The position numbers were made by a program, and so were the translations under genes. A DNA stretch of 64,000 bases, from positions 3,720,001 through 3,784,000 of the forward strand of contig JACGWO010000012.1 in the NCBI GenBank assembly GCA_034509735.1. The letters are read 5' to 3'. Positions 22,922 to 34,370 of the stretch are shown here, one piece after another. Below the pieces are notes generated by a model. The model searched no databases. It was not told the origin of the DNA and was given only the letters and a program-made list of their open reading frames with translations. This DNA is from Sesamum alatum. Lineage: Eukaryota > Streptophyta > Magnoliopsida > Lamiales > Pedaliaceae. Numbering within the stretch: position 1 is the stretch's first letter; each line of letters begins with the position of its first letter.

Positions 22922-23948
22922 GGGAGAATTATGAATTTGGTCCTCATACTTGACCACTTATTCAAATTTGGCCCTCATACTATCGCCCTTGACAATTTTA
23001 GTCCTCAAACTTACCATTTTTTTTGATAATTTTCGTCTTTGCCGTTAGTTTGGGAGTTAAATAGACGGAAGTTGGAGTTTTGAGAGGAAAAAAAACGACC
23101 CTTTCCCGCCTGCTGCTTGCCTTTTTCATTATATACCTTCAATAATTCCTTTCCACCATTTTTGTTCAAGTAGAAGCTTTGGAGGAGAAACATTTGAAGG
23201 AAAAATGAGTTCAAATTATAACAACTTTTTTTCTCAGTCTCAAAATTCCTGACAAAATCAGCTTCCATTATTTTGCAATTGTGGATTTAAACTTTCACTT
23301 TTAACATCATGGACTCCTCGTAATCCGGGTAGAAGATACTATGCTTGCCCAAATTATGATGTAAGTTTTTCAAAAAGCTCAACTTATTATGTTGGAATTA
23401 ATTTTGATTTTTTGGTGATGTTTGTTTTATTTTTTTTATTTTAGAAAAAAGGCAACTGTGGATTTTTTGAATGGTGGAATGATGAAATCTGTGAGCGTTC
23501 AAAATCAAGAATCCCTGAATTATTAAGAAGAATAAATAAATTGAAAGACGAAGTCAACATGGACAAGGTCAAAAAAGAGGAAGTGAAACAAGAAAAAGAC
23601 GACATGAGAAGAAAGATAATTGCTAGTTACAAATTCAATTTGAAATTTATGGGTGTGATCTTGTCATTTTTTCCTTTAAATCTCTCTCCCCTAAAACTTC
23701 TATTTGAACAAAATGGTGGAAAATGAATTTTTGAAGGTATATAATGAAGAAGACAAGCAACAGGCGGAAAAGGTCCATTTTTCCCCCTCAAAACTCCAAT
23801 TTTCGTTTATTTTAACGCCCAAACTAACGACAAGAATGAAAATTTACACAAAATAATAAGTTAAGGAACTAAAATTATCAAGAACAATAGTATAAAAACC
23901 AAAACTGATTAAATGATCAAATATGAGGACCAAAATCGTAATTCTTCC
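22922..23948. mobile_element. Non-autonomous MULE carrying only a GRF zinc-finger gene
   Basis: Inverted arms of about 270 bp (22922-23191 and 23680-23948) have ends GGGAGAATTATGAATTTGG and the complement of GGAAGAATTACGATTTTGG. Flanking 9-mers TCATAATCA (22913-22921) and TTGTAATCA (23949-23957) match at 7 of 9. Segment copy B keeps the unfilled site TCATAATCA at 30309-30317. This independent empty site proves a discrete insertion after the duplication. Almost everything between the arms is the GRF gene; there is no transposase. Confidence 0.88.
23205..23726 (+). pseudogene. GRF zinc-finger protein gene (two exons, one internal stop)
   Basis: Exon 1 is 23205-23360, with a GTAAGT donor at 23361. 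The intron is 84 bp, with a TTTTAG acceptor at 23444. Exon 2 is 23445-23726. The product has FCNCGFKLSLLTSWT, NPGRRYYACPNYD, then KKGNCGFFEWWND: a CxC pair, the GRRYY core, Cys before the intron and NCGFFEW after it, matching GRF-type zinc fingers (small zinc modules known to bind single-stranded nucleic acid in other proteins). A lysine/glutamate-rich coiled coil and a hydrophobic tail (FMGVILSFFPL) follow. The ATG lies 13 bp inside the left arm. Codon 16 is TGA, a likely decayed CGA, so this copy is probably dead. It parallels the gene at 48048-48472. Confidence 0.8.
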
Positions 23949-24659
23949 TTGTAATCACAAAAAGTCAATGTTCGACAATGATAAAGATTAAGAATAAAGT
24001 GCACAATATACCAAATTAATTAGAACAACATAAAAGATTAAAATTTCATATAAAGTAAAAAAAAATACTATCATAAGGGTAGATAGTTATTCTTATAATT
24101 ATTATTTTTCGTCTTTTTTACCCTTTTTTTCCCCTAGGGAGTCGGGGACCCACCTTCCCCAGTGGAAAAAGATTCTGCCCAGTAGAGCTGGACATGGGGG
24201 ACTCAGTTTTCCAATAATAGCACCATTATTGAACAAAATTATTAAATACACATTAAACTTTGGTCCATTTATTTATTTATTTTATTTATGTTTACATATT
24301 TATTCAACTAATTTTATGCTTTGTTGTTTGGATACATGTTTATTTCATTTTAAATGGAATTGTGAAATTATGGGGAAATAAATAATTAAAATGTACCAAG
24401 TAAAAACTTGTTTGATTAGGGTGGAAAGTGAACAAAAATAGAAAAAAAATAGCCTATGTAAAAAAAAGAAACTTTTATATTTAATTCAAAAGGGTAAATG
24501 GTAAAATAAAACGGGATTTATAGAAAATATTTTTAGAGCCTCGTTACATTTTCATTCGAGATTGAGCAAAAAAATTAAAGTATATGACTAAAAAGACAAA
24601 ACATTCCATGTGTATTATATTCTTAACACCCAAAAAGGTTCTCCCTAATTTTTTACATT

Positions 24660-25090
24660 AATCGGATTGGCTCAATGAAATAATGGGTTAGTTCAATTTA
24701 AACTCGATTGAAACCAGTTGGGCCCAACCCAAGACCGCTTGGTTCGAGCGAGTGGGTTGGCCAAATTGGACCAATTTTTTAATAATGCATAACATGTCAT
24801 TTTTATTTTATTTTTCAAAATTAACTATACTAGTAGATTTTTAAATTTTTTGATACTCTAAACTTTTTATCTTTACTGGTTTACTTCTACATTTTTAGTA
24901 CATTAAAAATCATTAATATCTTTATTTGTTTTCTTAAAGTTTATTTTAAGTCTTTTTCGACTTGTTAATTCAAATTTATTATTTTGAAAGCTTGTTAGTC
25001 AATTATTATTTAAATTTTGTGGTTTTAATTACTCTTTTTTCTAGTTATAAATTTTTGTTTGGTTTAATTTATTATTTATTTTATAATATA
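24660..25090 (+). repeat. Dispersed repeat F, copy 2
   Basis: About 430 bp match 10540-10990 in the same orientation (see there). It lies between the two segment copies, so it may mark or have seeded the duplication junction. A family-D MITE scrap (TACAACTACACCCCCTATTT) follows at about 25100-25250. Confidence 0.75.
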
Positions 25091-25432
25091 TTTATTGAGA
25101 TTATAATTGTAAGTACAACTACACCCCCTATTTAAGGATAAAAACTTACACAAATACCCCTTAAGACAGTATATCTGTAATTTTAACAAAAGGCATTAAA
25201 TATTTGCGTATTTGACCGAACCAGAAGATTTTCAATGTAATTTGCCCTGGATACTAACTACAAAATATATAGCCAGTTCACATCATAACTCAGCTAATTA
25301 ATGTGTACGAAAAGAACTATTAATGCATTTAGTACTAATGAACGTGGCAGTCTTACTATTTGTTTACAATTTTCAGTCCACTATTCAAAAAAAATTCAAA
25401 TTCAGTCGGTTCTTCTATTAAATTTAAGGATA

Positions 25433-26785
25433 AATTACAGAAAAAAACCCTTCAGTTATTAAAAATCTGCAAATAATCCCCCTATGTTACAAATATAAAA
25501 TAATTATCCCTTATATTTTTAGAAATATCGCTCACTTGCCATTTTCGATAACTATCACTAACACAGTTAAATTATACATTCAATTGACTGCTCTGCTTTT
25601 ATTTGCTATATATATATATATGTGTGTATTATCATTGTTTCGGAAACTGTTCGATCTCTTATGAACGTATAACAGTCGATGGGGCTAATTAGTTCTTCAC
25701 GAGAGTTGGATCTGGTGCTTTAATGAATGGTATCAATTTCAAATATTTTTTTAAATATTTATTACATGTGCAATCTAAAGTTATTAAATGAACAATAAAT
25801 ATGTATTAAAATAGAAAGTATATTAATATAAATTAATAAATCATACAGAAATTATATAAATCTCTGTACATTAAAATAAATAATACATGTACATAAATTT
25901 TGATATTCTTAAATTTTTAATACAAATAAACATATTAATATATGTCAAATAGAAATATATATGTGAAATAACATATAAATTAGTCAGTATATTATATAAT
26001 TAATCACAAATATTGCATATTAAAAAAACAATGGGCGACGTTGGTCATTGATGCCGTCTTTTCTGCACTACAAGAAAATAGTTTAATAGTTACGAAAAAA
26101 ATTGATGCTAAAATCAGCGTCGAGTTAATTAGCAAGTAAACTTTCTGTTGCTAATCAACACTATTTAATATATATGTATATATTAAATAATTTATTGCTA
26201 AATTCGTTAGCAAGTAAATTTCGTTGCTAAATTTATTAGCAAGTAAATTCCTCATATTAAATAAAGTAAATTAACAACAAAAATTTTACATGCAAATTAG
26301 CTCGACGCTAATATTTTTTTGTTGTTATTGAACAATTCTTGTAGTGCTGGGGTGCGATGACGCCTGCCCCTGAAAATTATGGGGCGACAATGTCGCCCTC
26401 CCTCTGCGAGTGAGCGCGACAGTCGTCCCTCCCTTTTCCAGGATCTGAGAGGTAAGGCGAACAGGGGCGGAGGCGGTGATGGGCAATGCAGCAGTGCATG
26501 ATGGGCGATGTGACGGCAAGCGCACAAGTTTTGGTGCTAGAGGTTGAGGATGAGAGCAGAGATTGAAGAAGAAGAAGAAGAAGAAAGGAAAAGAAAAATA
26601 AAAAGAACAAAAAAGAAATAGGATTAAATTAAGTTAATTTTCTCAAATTCAAATTTGAGGGCTAGAATGGTCTTTTACTAAAATAATTTGTCGAGAAGAT
26701 AAATTCACTCTCACTTTGGGCGAGTGACTCCCATTGTCCGTTAGTTTATAACGCAGGGGTTTTTTCTGCAACATCTTAACTTTTA
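25433..26785. mobile_element. Inverted-end element E containing a CACTA MITE
   Basis: The left end has GGATAAATTACAGAAAAAAA followed by CCCTTCAG. The right end has the complement of TTGCAGAAAAAACCCCTGCG at about 26750-26775. A truncated copy of the same element starts segment copy A. It includes a GC-richer stretch with a (GAA)n run at 26562-26585 and the CACTA MITE. No protein is supported. The TSD was not resolved. Confidence 0.55.
26066..26346. mobile_element. CACTA-type MITE, 3-bp TSD
   Basis: A 281-bp element with ends CACTACAAGAAAAT and its close complement ATTCTTGTAGTG, flanked by CTG on both sides (26063-26065 and 26347-26349). These are CACTA (En/Spm) hallmarks. The interior repeats TTAGCAAGTAAATT-type words in both orientations, as expected of subterminal transposase-binding repeats. 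It is absent from segment copy A. Confidence 0.92.
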
Positions 26786-27501
26786 TGAATTTTTTATTTT
26801 TTGCTATTTATCTATCACAACTAAATTTTTAGCAAATTTCATATTTCACATGCGGCTTATATGCAGTTGACACTAAATTTAATATATATACATGCCTTGT
26901 GTCGGGTTTCAATCTTAATATTCGAGCAAGTCATATTGGCTAAAAATTCAATTATTACGCAAGTCAAGATGTTCAAATTAATGTACTTTGTCCTTCATTA
27001 TTTTTAATGTGAAGTGAATATTATTAAAGAAATTCTCATAATTGACGAATGATCGATGACTGCATGGATTGATAGACAAATTTATCAAAATAAAAAGCGT
27101 AAGATTTATTATTGACCTTACTTTTATATTCTTTAATTTAATTCGAAAATGACATATGTACATATACAATTAATTAAGTTAATTTTAGGACAGAATTAAA
27201 TTGGAACGAGGTCTTTTAGTAGTCCACATAAGAATAGGGTACCTCTAGCATTTTAATTAAAAGTTTTACGATATTGTTTGTAAAGTTGCTATTAGTTAAC
27301 AAAAATAATAACAAAGTACGATTTTAAATACGAAACAAAGTTGCCAAACTATCAGCCCCATTTGATATGGGTCCACATATATGATATTCTCTTATACGTA
27401 TCGGTTACCAGCAGCACGACAAATAAAAAGCAAACTAGAAGAGAGCGGGACGTCAATAATTTTTTAAAAGTAAACAAATTACAACTGTATCATAAATTTT
27501 A

Positions 27502-27890
27502 GGATAAATTATAATCACCTCCCCTGAGGTTTGGCATAATTATAAATACCCCCATCAAATTTATATTTTTTAATCGAATGCCTGAAATTGACCCATTTGC
27601 CCTTAAATTTTTTTATTAAAATTGTAGAAAAATCAACCGAGGCAAATTGCTTCTTTGCGTAAAAAACTTAAAAAACCCCTCCTTGCGCATTGTAGTCCAA
27701 TTTTTTTTTAAGAATTATATAACAAATAATTCAGTGCATAAGGGCATTTTGAGCAGTTCACCCATAAAAATGGATGAAAATGGGTTATTTGTTTAGACGA
27801 TTATAAATCTCAAGGAGTATTTGTAATTTTTCAAATAACAAGAATACTTATAATTATGTCAAACTCAGAGGAGGTAACTGTAATATACCC
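27502..27890. mobile_element. MITE, family A (copy 2), exact 9-bp TSD
   Basis: A 389-bp element starting GGATAAATTATAATCACC and ending GTAACTGTAATATACCC. TAAATTTTA flanks both sides exactly (27493-27501 and 27891-27899). Confidence 0.9.
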
Positions 27891-28435
27891 TAAATTTTAA
27901 TCTTTAATAATTACTAATTATCAGAGAGCCTAAGTCAAATTTTCATAGTAGTTATTTAATGAAGGGAACAAAAATAAAATAAAGAACTGATTAGAACTGA
28001 TAATTTCTTAAATAATTTTTATTAGTTTTAAATGTGCATGAAGAAAATATTATCTGTAGAAAATTTTAAAGGATGGTCAATTTTGTGTAAAATAAGCTAC
28101 GTTTTGAGGGTATTTTAGTCAATATATAATTTTACCAACTAAAGAAAGTTGTTTTAATTTTCTCATCTATACTAATATAAAAAGAAAAAGTTCACTTTTT
28201 CACTTAGAAACGGCAATTTGTTACTTCACTATATCAATTTTTTTTTTGTTCGATGACACCCCTAAATTAGTTTTGTTCTCTTTCTCTCTTTCTCTCTTTC
28301 TTTCTTTCTTTTTTTTTTTTTTTGAAATGCGATGTATTAATATATTCTATTTTTATTTATAATATATTTTAAAACATGAAAAATAATTTATTATAGTCAC
28401 GTAAAAGTAACATACCACAATAGTTATACTTAATA

Positions 28436-28966
28436 GGGATAATTACACCCCCTCCCCCGAGGTTTGGTGTAATTACATGTAAACCCCTGTGATTTGAAAA
28501 ATTACATCTAGTACATTTGAGGTTTGGGTCCGTTTAACAAATAAGTCCCTCCTTAGTTAAAATTCACCGAATTTGTTGATATTAATAAAAAAAATATAAT
28601 GAAAAGTGATATTTACCCTTGATTAACTTATTACTAATTGATTGCAGGCCAAACAAATCGTTTATGACTAAAATGCCCTTATAACTGTGAAGATATACCA
28701 CCTCACATGCATTAAAGTGTGAAGATATATAAGGGTAGTTTGACCATAAAAAAATTTGTTTGACCTATAATAAGTTAATTGATGGTAAATATTGATTTTC
28801 ATTCAGTTTTTTTGCTAATATTAATAAATTCGGTGAATTTTGACTAACGGATGGACCTATTTGTTATATAGAAGCAAAGCTCAGGGAGATTAGATGTAAT
28901 TTTCCAAACTATAGAAAATTTACGTATAATTACACCAAATCCCATAGAAAAAAAAATAATCATCCC
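28436..28966. mobile_element. MITE, family B (copy 3), exact 9-bp TSD
   Basis: A 531-bp element starting GGGATAATTACACCCCC. TACTTAATA flanks both sides exactly (28427-28435 and 28967-28975). Segment copy A has the empty site near 21250-21262, which dates the insertion after the duplication. Confidence 0.93.
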
Positions 28967-29222
28967 TACTTAATAAATAGTACTAGCAGACAGGACATAC
29001 TCGATATATGGGCAAAGCATGGTGAATACATGAGTTATGAACATGATAAATGTATGAAACTCTTTTCTAAAACCATTGATAAAAACGGTTGAATGCTTGG
29101 GATTGGGACATACAATTGCAACTGGAAAGTAGAGATTACATTAGTTGGAGATGTGGGTCCATGCTGTTACTATTCCGAAAGGAAAATTTACCTTTTCAAC
29201 ATTTTTATTCTCTTTTTGAATA

Positions 29223-29732
29223 AGGGTAATTACGCTGTTTTTTCATGAAATTTGGTGTAGTTATACATAAATCTCATAAGATTTGCGAAATTACGTTTAG
29301 TATTTTTGACATTTGCTTCCGTTTAATAAAAAGATCTCTCCATTAGTTAAAATTCGCTGAATTTGTTGATATTAGCAAAAAAGTTGAATGAAAATTCATA
29401 TTTACCCCTTATTGATTTATTACTGAAATTATTGTAGGTCAAACAAATCTATCTGCATGCGAAAAGGTACATATTCACCCTTATAATGGTAGTTTGATTA
29501 AAAAAAGTTTTGTTTGACATGCAATAAGCTAGTAATAAGTCAATTGCAGGTAAATATGAATTTTTATTCAATTTTCTTTGCTAATATCAGCAGATCCAGT
29601 GAATTTTGTCTAACCCGACAATTTATTTGTTAGATAGTTACAAACATTAGGGATACTAGATATATTTTTTCAAATTGCAAAAAATCTATGTATAATTATG
29701 ACAAACTTCAGGTGATGCGGTGTAATTATCCC
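29223..29732. mobile_element. MITE, family B (copy 4), equivalent of 21516-22048
   Basis: A 510-bp element. TTTTGAATA precedes (29214-29222) and follows (29733-29741) it. It sits at the same place in the segment as copy 2. Confidence 0.88.
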
Positions 29733-31272
29733 TTTTGAATATTAAGAATATGAGGTTATTTTAAGAAGTTCACATTTTGCACACTAAATTATACTCTATG
29801 TGCATGGTTAGTATGTAGGAACATAATGAATTTAGGAATGAAAATTTTGAATAGCGTTCCTATTAGTTATATTCACAAGAAAATGAAATTGTCATTCATT
29901 AATTGATTCCATTCACGTGATTGGTAGTTAGAACTGAATGATTAGCACTCAATATTCTTTTATGACAAAAACACCTTTATTCATATTTTTTTAAATATAT
30001 TGAATTCAATTGTATAATAATACTATTTTCATATGTTGCTTATACAAGATGGTTGTTTCCATAAGAAATAAATATAATTAGGGGCATTTCGGGCAAATTC
30101 GTGTTCTTTGTCCATTGTGGTGGTTACTATAGAGAGTTTTCTCTTAATAAATAGTATAAATAAATAGCTAAAAATTCACATATCAATAATAAATATCAGA
30201 CATTTATAACCAACAATTATTATGAAACTTGCTAATAACTACACAAAAGGAATTCGAATCCACAACATTATAGATATAGAGTCTTAATTTTACCAACTAA
30301 ATTAGCTCTCATAATCACAACAAGTCAATGTTCAAAGATTGAGAATAAAGTGCGCCAAAATTCATTAGAACAACATAAAAGATTAAAGGTTCATAAAAAA
30401 TAAACAAATAAATACTATCATAAGAGTAGATAAGTATTATTATAATTATTATTTTTTGTCTTTTTTACCCTTTTCTTTCCCTAGGGACCCACCTTCCCCA
30501 GTGGGAAGAGATTCTGCCCAGATAGAGCTGGACAGGGGGGACTCACTTTTCCAATAATAGCACCATTATTGAACAAGATTATTAAACACACATTAAACTT
30601 TGGTCCATTTATTTATTTATATTACGTTTACATATTTATTCAGCTAATTTTATGCTTTGTTGTTTGGATACATTTTTGCTTCATTTTAATCGGATTGTGA
30701 AACTAAGGGGAAATAAATAATTAAAATTTACAGAATAAGAGCTTGTTTGGTTAAGGTGAAAAATGAAAAAAAAAAACAAAAAATAGGAAAAGAATAGCAT
30801 ATATAAGAAAAAAAATTTATATTTAGTTCGAAAGAACAAATGGTGAAGAAAAGCGGTATCTATAAAAGAATATTCTTAGAGTTCGGTTACATTCTTGTTC
30901 AATATTGAACGAAAATTTTATAGTATAAGACTGAAAAAATAAAAAAATACATTTTATTCTTAAGACTCAAAAAGGTCCTCACTAATTTTTATTTACATTA
31001 TTTATTTTTACTGAAAATTTTATATAATTTTATATTTTTCATATGGAGTAAGGGGGAAATATCTAAAATTTATGCATCAATAAATTTAAAAAGTATATAT
31101 TTTTACATTTTATATATAAAACAAATTAATTTTCTCGTTTGCATTTTTCTATCTTATTTTTCTTTGAACCAAACGAGATCACAAGAGAAGAGTAAATTCC
31201 CATATCATAGAAACGAGAAAACTAATGGTCTCCAATCAGGTCTTTAATGGGCAAAAGTCTTTACTATTTTTA

Positions 31273-32686
31273 GGGATAATTACAATTCCTTCCTTTAGGT
31301 TTGGTGAAATTATACGTAGATCCTCTAATTGAATGAAAATCCATTTTTGCCCTTGGTTGATATATTGCAAATCAAATAAATATATTTTTGATCAAACTAC
31401 TCTTATATATTTCACACACTTATGCATGTGAGTTTGTTCTTATAATTAAATTAAATCATAAGAGTAAATAATGTAATATATTTAATATATTTAAAGTATT
31501 ACTCGATTAAATAATTTTTAATTAATAAATAAATTAAATCGATCAAAATAAATTTAGCTCTTAACATATATATACACTATTTTTTTTTTATTTCGAACAT
31601 ATTTATACATACCTAAATTGAATACTTTTATTTTGTGGATTGGAATATTGAATTATCTTTATTATAAGTATTTTTGCTTAAATATATTGTCATATTTGAA
31701 TTTATATTGTTAGAGTTAAATTAAATATAATTTTATTATAATTTTGAAATAGATTGTTGTTGCAATTATCGTGGTAAAATTTGCAATGTATTGTCGTTGT
31801 AAACGAAAATTATTTTGCAACGAATTATAGTAAATTATGTCATTGTAAATTTTGCAATGGAATGTCGTTGCAAAAATATTATTGCAATATTGCAACGACT
31901 TCCATTGCAAATGTCTTTGCAAATAAAATAATTTTGCAACGGATTGTAATTAAATATTTCGTTGCAAATGTAGTTGCAAATAAAAATCGATTTTGCAACA
32001 AATTACCAACAACTTTGCCACGAATATACCATCGCAAAATCGTTGCAAAATATAAAAAGACAACTTTTTAAATAACAAAGTTTGCAACAGAATTTTACAA
32101 CAAATAAAAAACCGTGGCAATATTCTGCAACGGACAAAAAATCCATCGCTATATTGCAGTGGTACTTATAGCAACGAAAAATATTCCATTGCAAAATTCC
32201 GTGACAAATCTGCTTTGAACGGATTTTTTATGAAATCCGTTGAAAAATCAATTGCTATAGTGTTGTTTTTTTGTAGTGTATATATATACACTATATTATG
32301 TAATTTAACTAAATAATTAAAAGACATATATTTTGATAACTGAATCGTCAAAACATATCACTATGATACATAAATATAGCATTTACATCTCTTGTGATAT
32401 TTTAATAATAACAAAAAATATTTCCTGCAATTTTGTCTTCTTAATCTAAAGCATTTGTTTAATTCCACATATGCAGGGCGTCAATTTTGTCTTTTCAGTC
32501 TTTCAAATTTTCATATTCTTTTTTTAGTTCTTTTTAGTCACATATTATGGGTAGAAAGGTAAATTGATTACTTTTGTTAGGGGGTTGACATCTTTTATAA
32601 CCAGGGGCACTAGCGTAATTTTTTAAACCACATGGAATTTACGTGTAATTACACCAAACCTCAGATGAGGGGAGTGTAATTATCTC
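31273..32686. mobile_element. Family B element (copy 5) with internal insertion
   Basis: The ends are GGGATAATTACAATTCC and GAGTGTAATTATCTC. CTATTTTTA flanks both exactly (31264-31272 and 32687-32695). At 1414 bp it is almost three times its relatives, because it contains a CACTA-like block (31574-32279). Confidence 0.85.
31574..32279. mobile_element. CACTA-like block packed with TTGCAACG-type motifs
   Basis: The right end TTTTTTTGTAGTG is a CACTA terminus. A weaker CACTATTTTTTTT stands at the left. From about 31750 to 32240 short words such as TTGCAACG, GCAACGA and TTGCAAAT recur many times on both strands. In CACTA elements such arrays are transposase-binding sites. No transposase frame is present. 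Confidence 0.6.
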
Positions 32687-33044
32687 CTATTTTTATTATT
32701 AAATTATTAATCTATTTAATAAAATTAAAATATTTTAATATATATAATATGATATAATCCATCGTTATTATTTAAAAAATAATACTTAGAAAATTGAGAG
32801 ACAAAGTAATCTGCATATATCTTTTGAAATTGTGCCCACTTTTCGTCTAATATTGTTGTCGTGTTCACGAGGCAAACCATTATTCTATACTACATATGGT
32901 TTAATTAATTAATTAAGGTCCTCTACGTAATTAATTTGATTAACGAGTACTTAGTCCTCATGTCTAATTTTAGCCCCAATCTAATTCAAAATTAAAATTA
33001 AAGATCAACAAATTATATTATTATCACTATACATGTAATGGGGT

Positions 33045-33290
33045 AAATTACATCAAATTCATCAAGTTTGATACAATTACAAATATTTTCTTGTTATTGA
33101 GAAATTATCGATACCACCTAATATTGCGGTAATACAATGAAAAGGGTATTTCGATAAACTTATAATTTTCTTAAAATCAATATATCACAATATATTTGAG
33201 CACTTTTAATTTCTGATAGTAAAAGGGTATTTCGATGAACTTATCAACTATTAATTAACCCGTAAAATTATCAATACTAACACCTTATGA
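33045..33290. mobile_element. Family A MITE remnant
   Basis: It starts GGGGTAAATTACATCAAATTC, with the family phrase 'acaattacaaatattttcttgtt'. The right end is lost. The 32697-33040 spacer before it shows nothing recognisable. Confidence 0.5.
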
Positions 33291-33322
33291 ACTCTGTACA
33301 ATTTTATTGTACGTAATAAAGA

Positions 33323-33750
33323 GGGTAAATTACAGCTACTTCTCCTGAAGTTTGATATAATTATAAATATCCCTTCGTTGTTTGAAAAATTACAAATATC
33401 TCATTTGAGGTTTGTAATCGTCTAACAAATAATTCATTTCCATCCATTTTTATGAGTGCATGGACCAAAATGCCCTTATACAAACTGAATTATTCTTAAA
33501 TTTTTTTTATTATTTTTGGATTACAATACGCAGAGAGAGGTTATTTAAGTTTTTTACACAGATGAGAAATAATACAATTTCACTCGGTTGGTTTTTCTAC
33601 AATTCTAACTAAAAATTTAATGGTAAAATGATCAATTTTAGGCTTTTGGTTAAAAATTACCAACCTCAGGGGGGTATTTATAATTTTTCAAACAATAAGA
33701 GGGTATTTATAATTATGCCAAACCTTAGAGGGGGTGGCTGTAATTTACCC
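33323..33750. mobile_element. MITE, family A (copy 3)
   Basis: A 428-bp element with ends GGGTAAATTACAGC and GGCTGTAATTTACCC. The flanks TAATAAAGA and TAATAAATA match at 8 of 9. It lies about 0.6 kb upstream of the DUF579 gene. Confidence 0.9.
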
Positions 33751-33759
33751 TAATAAATA

Positions 33760-33996
33760 TGAATAATCACGTTACACTCCTGATTTATGTCTGTTTACAC
33801 AAGACACTCTTGCCTTTTGCATTATTAAAGAATACATCCTCGATAGTCAAAAAACAAGTTTAGTGTGTGTAATGGATAAGTTGTGTCAATGATGTGCATA
33901 TTTCTGGTGAGTGTATGTGTAATTATTCAAAAGATCAAGATGATTTGTGTAAACAGACGAGAGATTCGAGAGTATAGTTGTAGATGTAATTATCCC
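33760..33996. mobile_element. MITE O, inserted exactly in the neighbour's TSD
   Basis: A 237-bp element with paired GTCTGTTTACACAA and TTGTGTAAACAGAC stretches, and right end GTAATTATCCC. TAATAAATA flanks both sides exactly (33751-33759 and 33997-34005). The left TSD copy is also the right TSD of the family-A MITE next to it. Confidence 0.85.
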
Positions 33997-34320
33997 TAAT
34001 AAATATTCTTATATTATTCTATTTTCAAAATTAAAATCAAACATCTTATAAGCTTCAAAACATTGCATGAATTTTAACTTTTTTAAAAAATTTATTTTAT
34101 TTTTCATATTAAAAGTAATAAATGAAAATCATCAAGTTAGAAAAATATGAAGAGAAGAAGAAGAACATAAACGTGCATACCACAACCCACAAATCAGTAC
34201 ACCATGTCCATGACCACTCTTCTTCGTCAAACTCTCCCAAAATATTTTTATTTATGTAAATTAGGTGTTAGAGGTCTCGCTCTCTTCCTCCATCTTCAAC
34301 CCTTCTTCCTCCTCCTCCTC

Positions 34321-34327
34321 TATAAAT
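34321..34327 (+). promoter_or_regulatory. TATA box of the DUF579 gene
   Basis: TATAAAT stands 44 bp upstream of the ATG at 34371, directly after a CT-rich run (34283-34320) of the pyrimidine-patch type common in plant core promoters. Transcription would start near 34350, giving a leader of only about 20-25 nt. Confidence 0.65.
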
Positions 34328-34370
34328 CCACATTTCCACCATCATTATCCCAACAAAATTATCAGAAACC

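Larger units (their letters stand above)
19765..24660. repeat. Segmental duplication, copy A
   Basis: It runs colinear with 25530-31000. Shared landmarks include AATATTGCTCACTTG (near 19770 and 25540), GGGCAAAGCATGGTGAATAC (21299 and 29008), the family-B MITE at 21516/29223 with the same target site, CCCACCTTCCCCAGTGG (24149 and 30487) and CACCCAAAAAGGTTCT (24628; diverged at 30964). Divergence is considerable, so the event is not recent. Copy A alone has the MITE at 20354, the SINE at 22527 and the GRF element at 22922. Confidence 0.82.
25530..31000. repeat. Segmental duplication, copy B
   Basis: It is the counterpart of 19765-24660. It alone has the CACTA MITE at 26066, the family-A MITE at 27502 and the family-B MITE at 28436. 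It retains empty sites for the A-only insertions. Apart from transposons it contains no gene that could be supported. Confidence 0.82.

Noticed and set aside
23011..23268. 85-aa minus-strand frame
   Set aside because: Antisense of the left arm and first exon of the GRF element.
26297..26610. Several overlapping minus-strand frames with a hydrophobic start
   Set aside because: They read through a GAA repeat and the GC-richer part of a non-coding repeat (element E); the hydrophobic run comes from the poly-TTC complement.
31716..32351. Short frames rich in Asn/Ile/Cys across the TTGCAACG region
   Set aside because: By-products of the repeated motif; they occur on both strands and share no domain.
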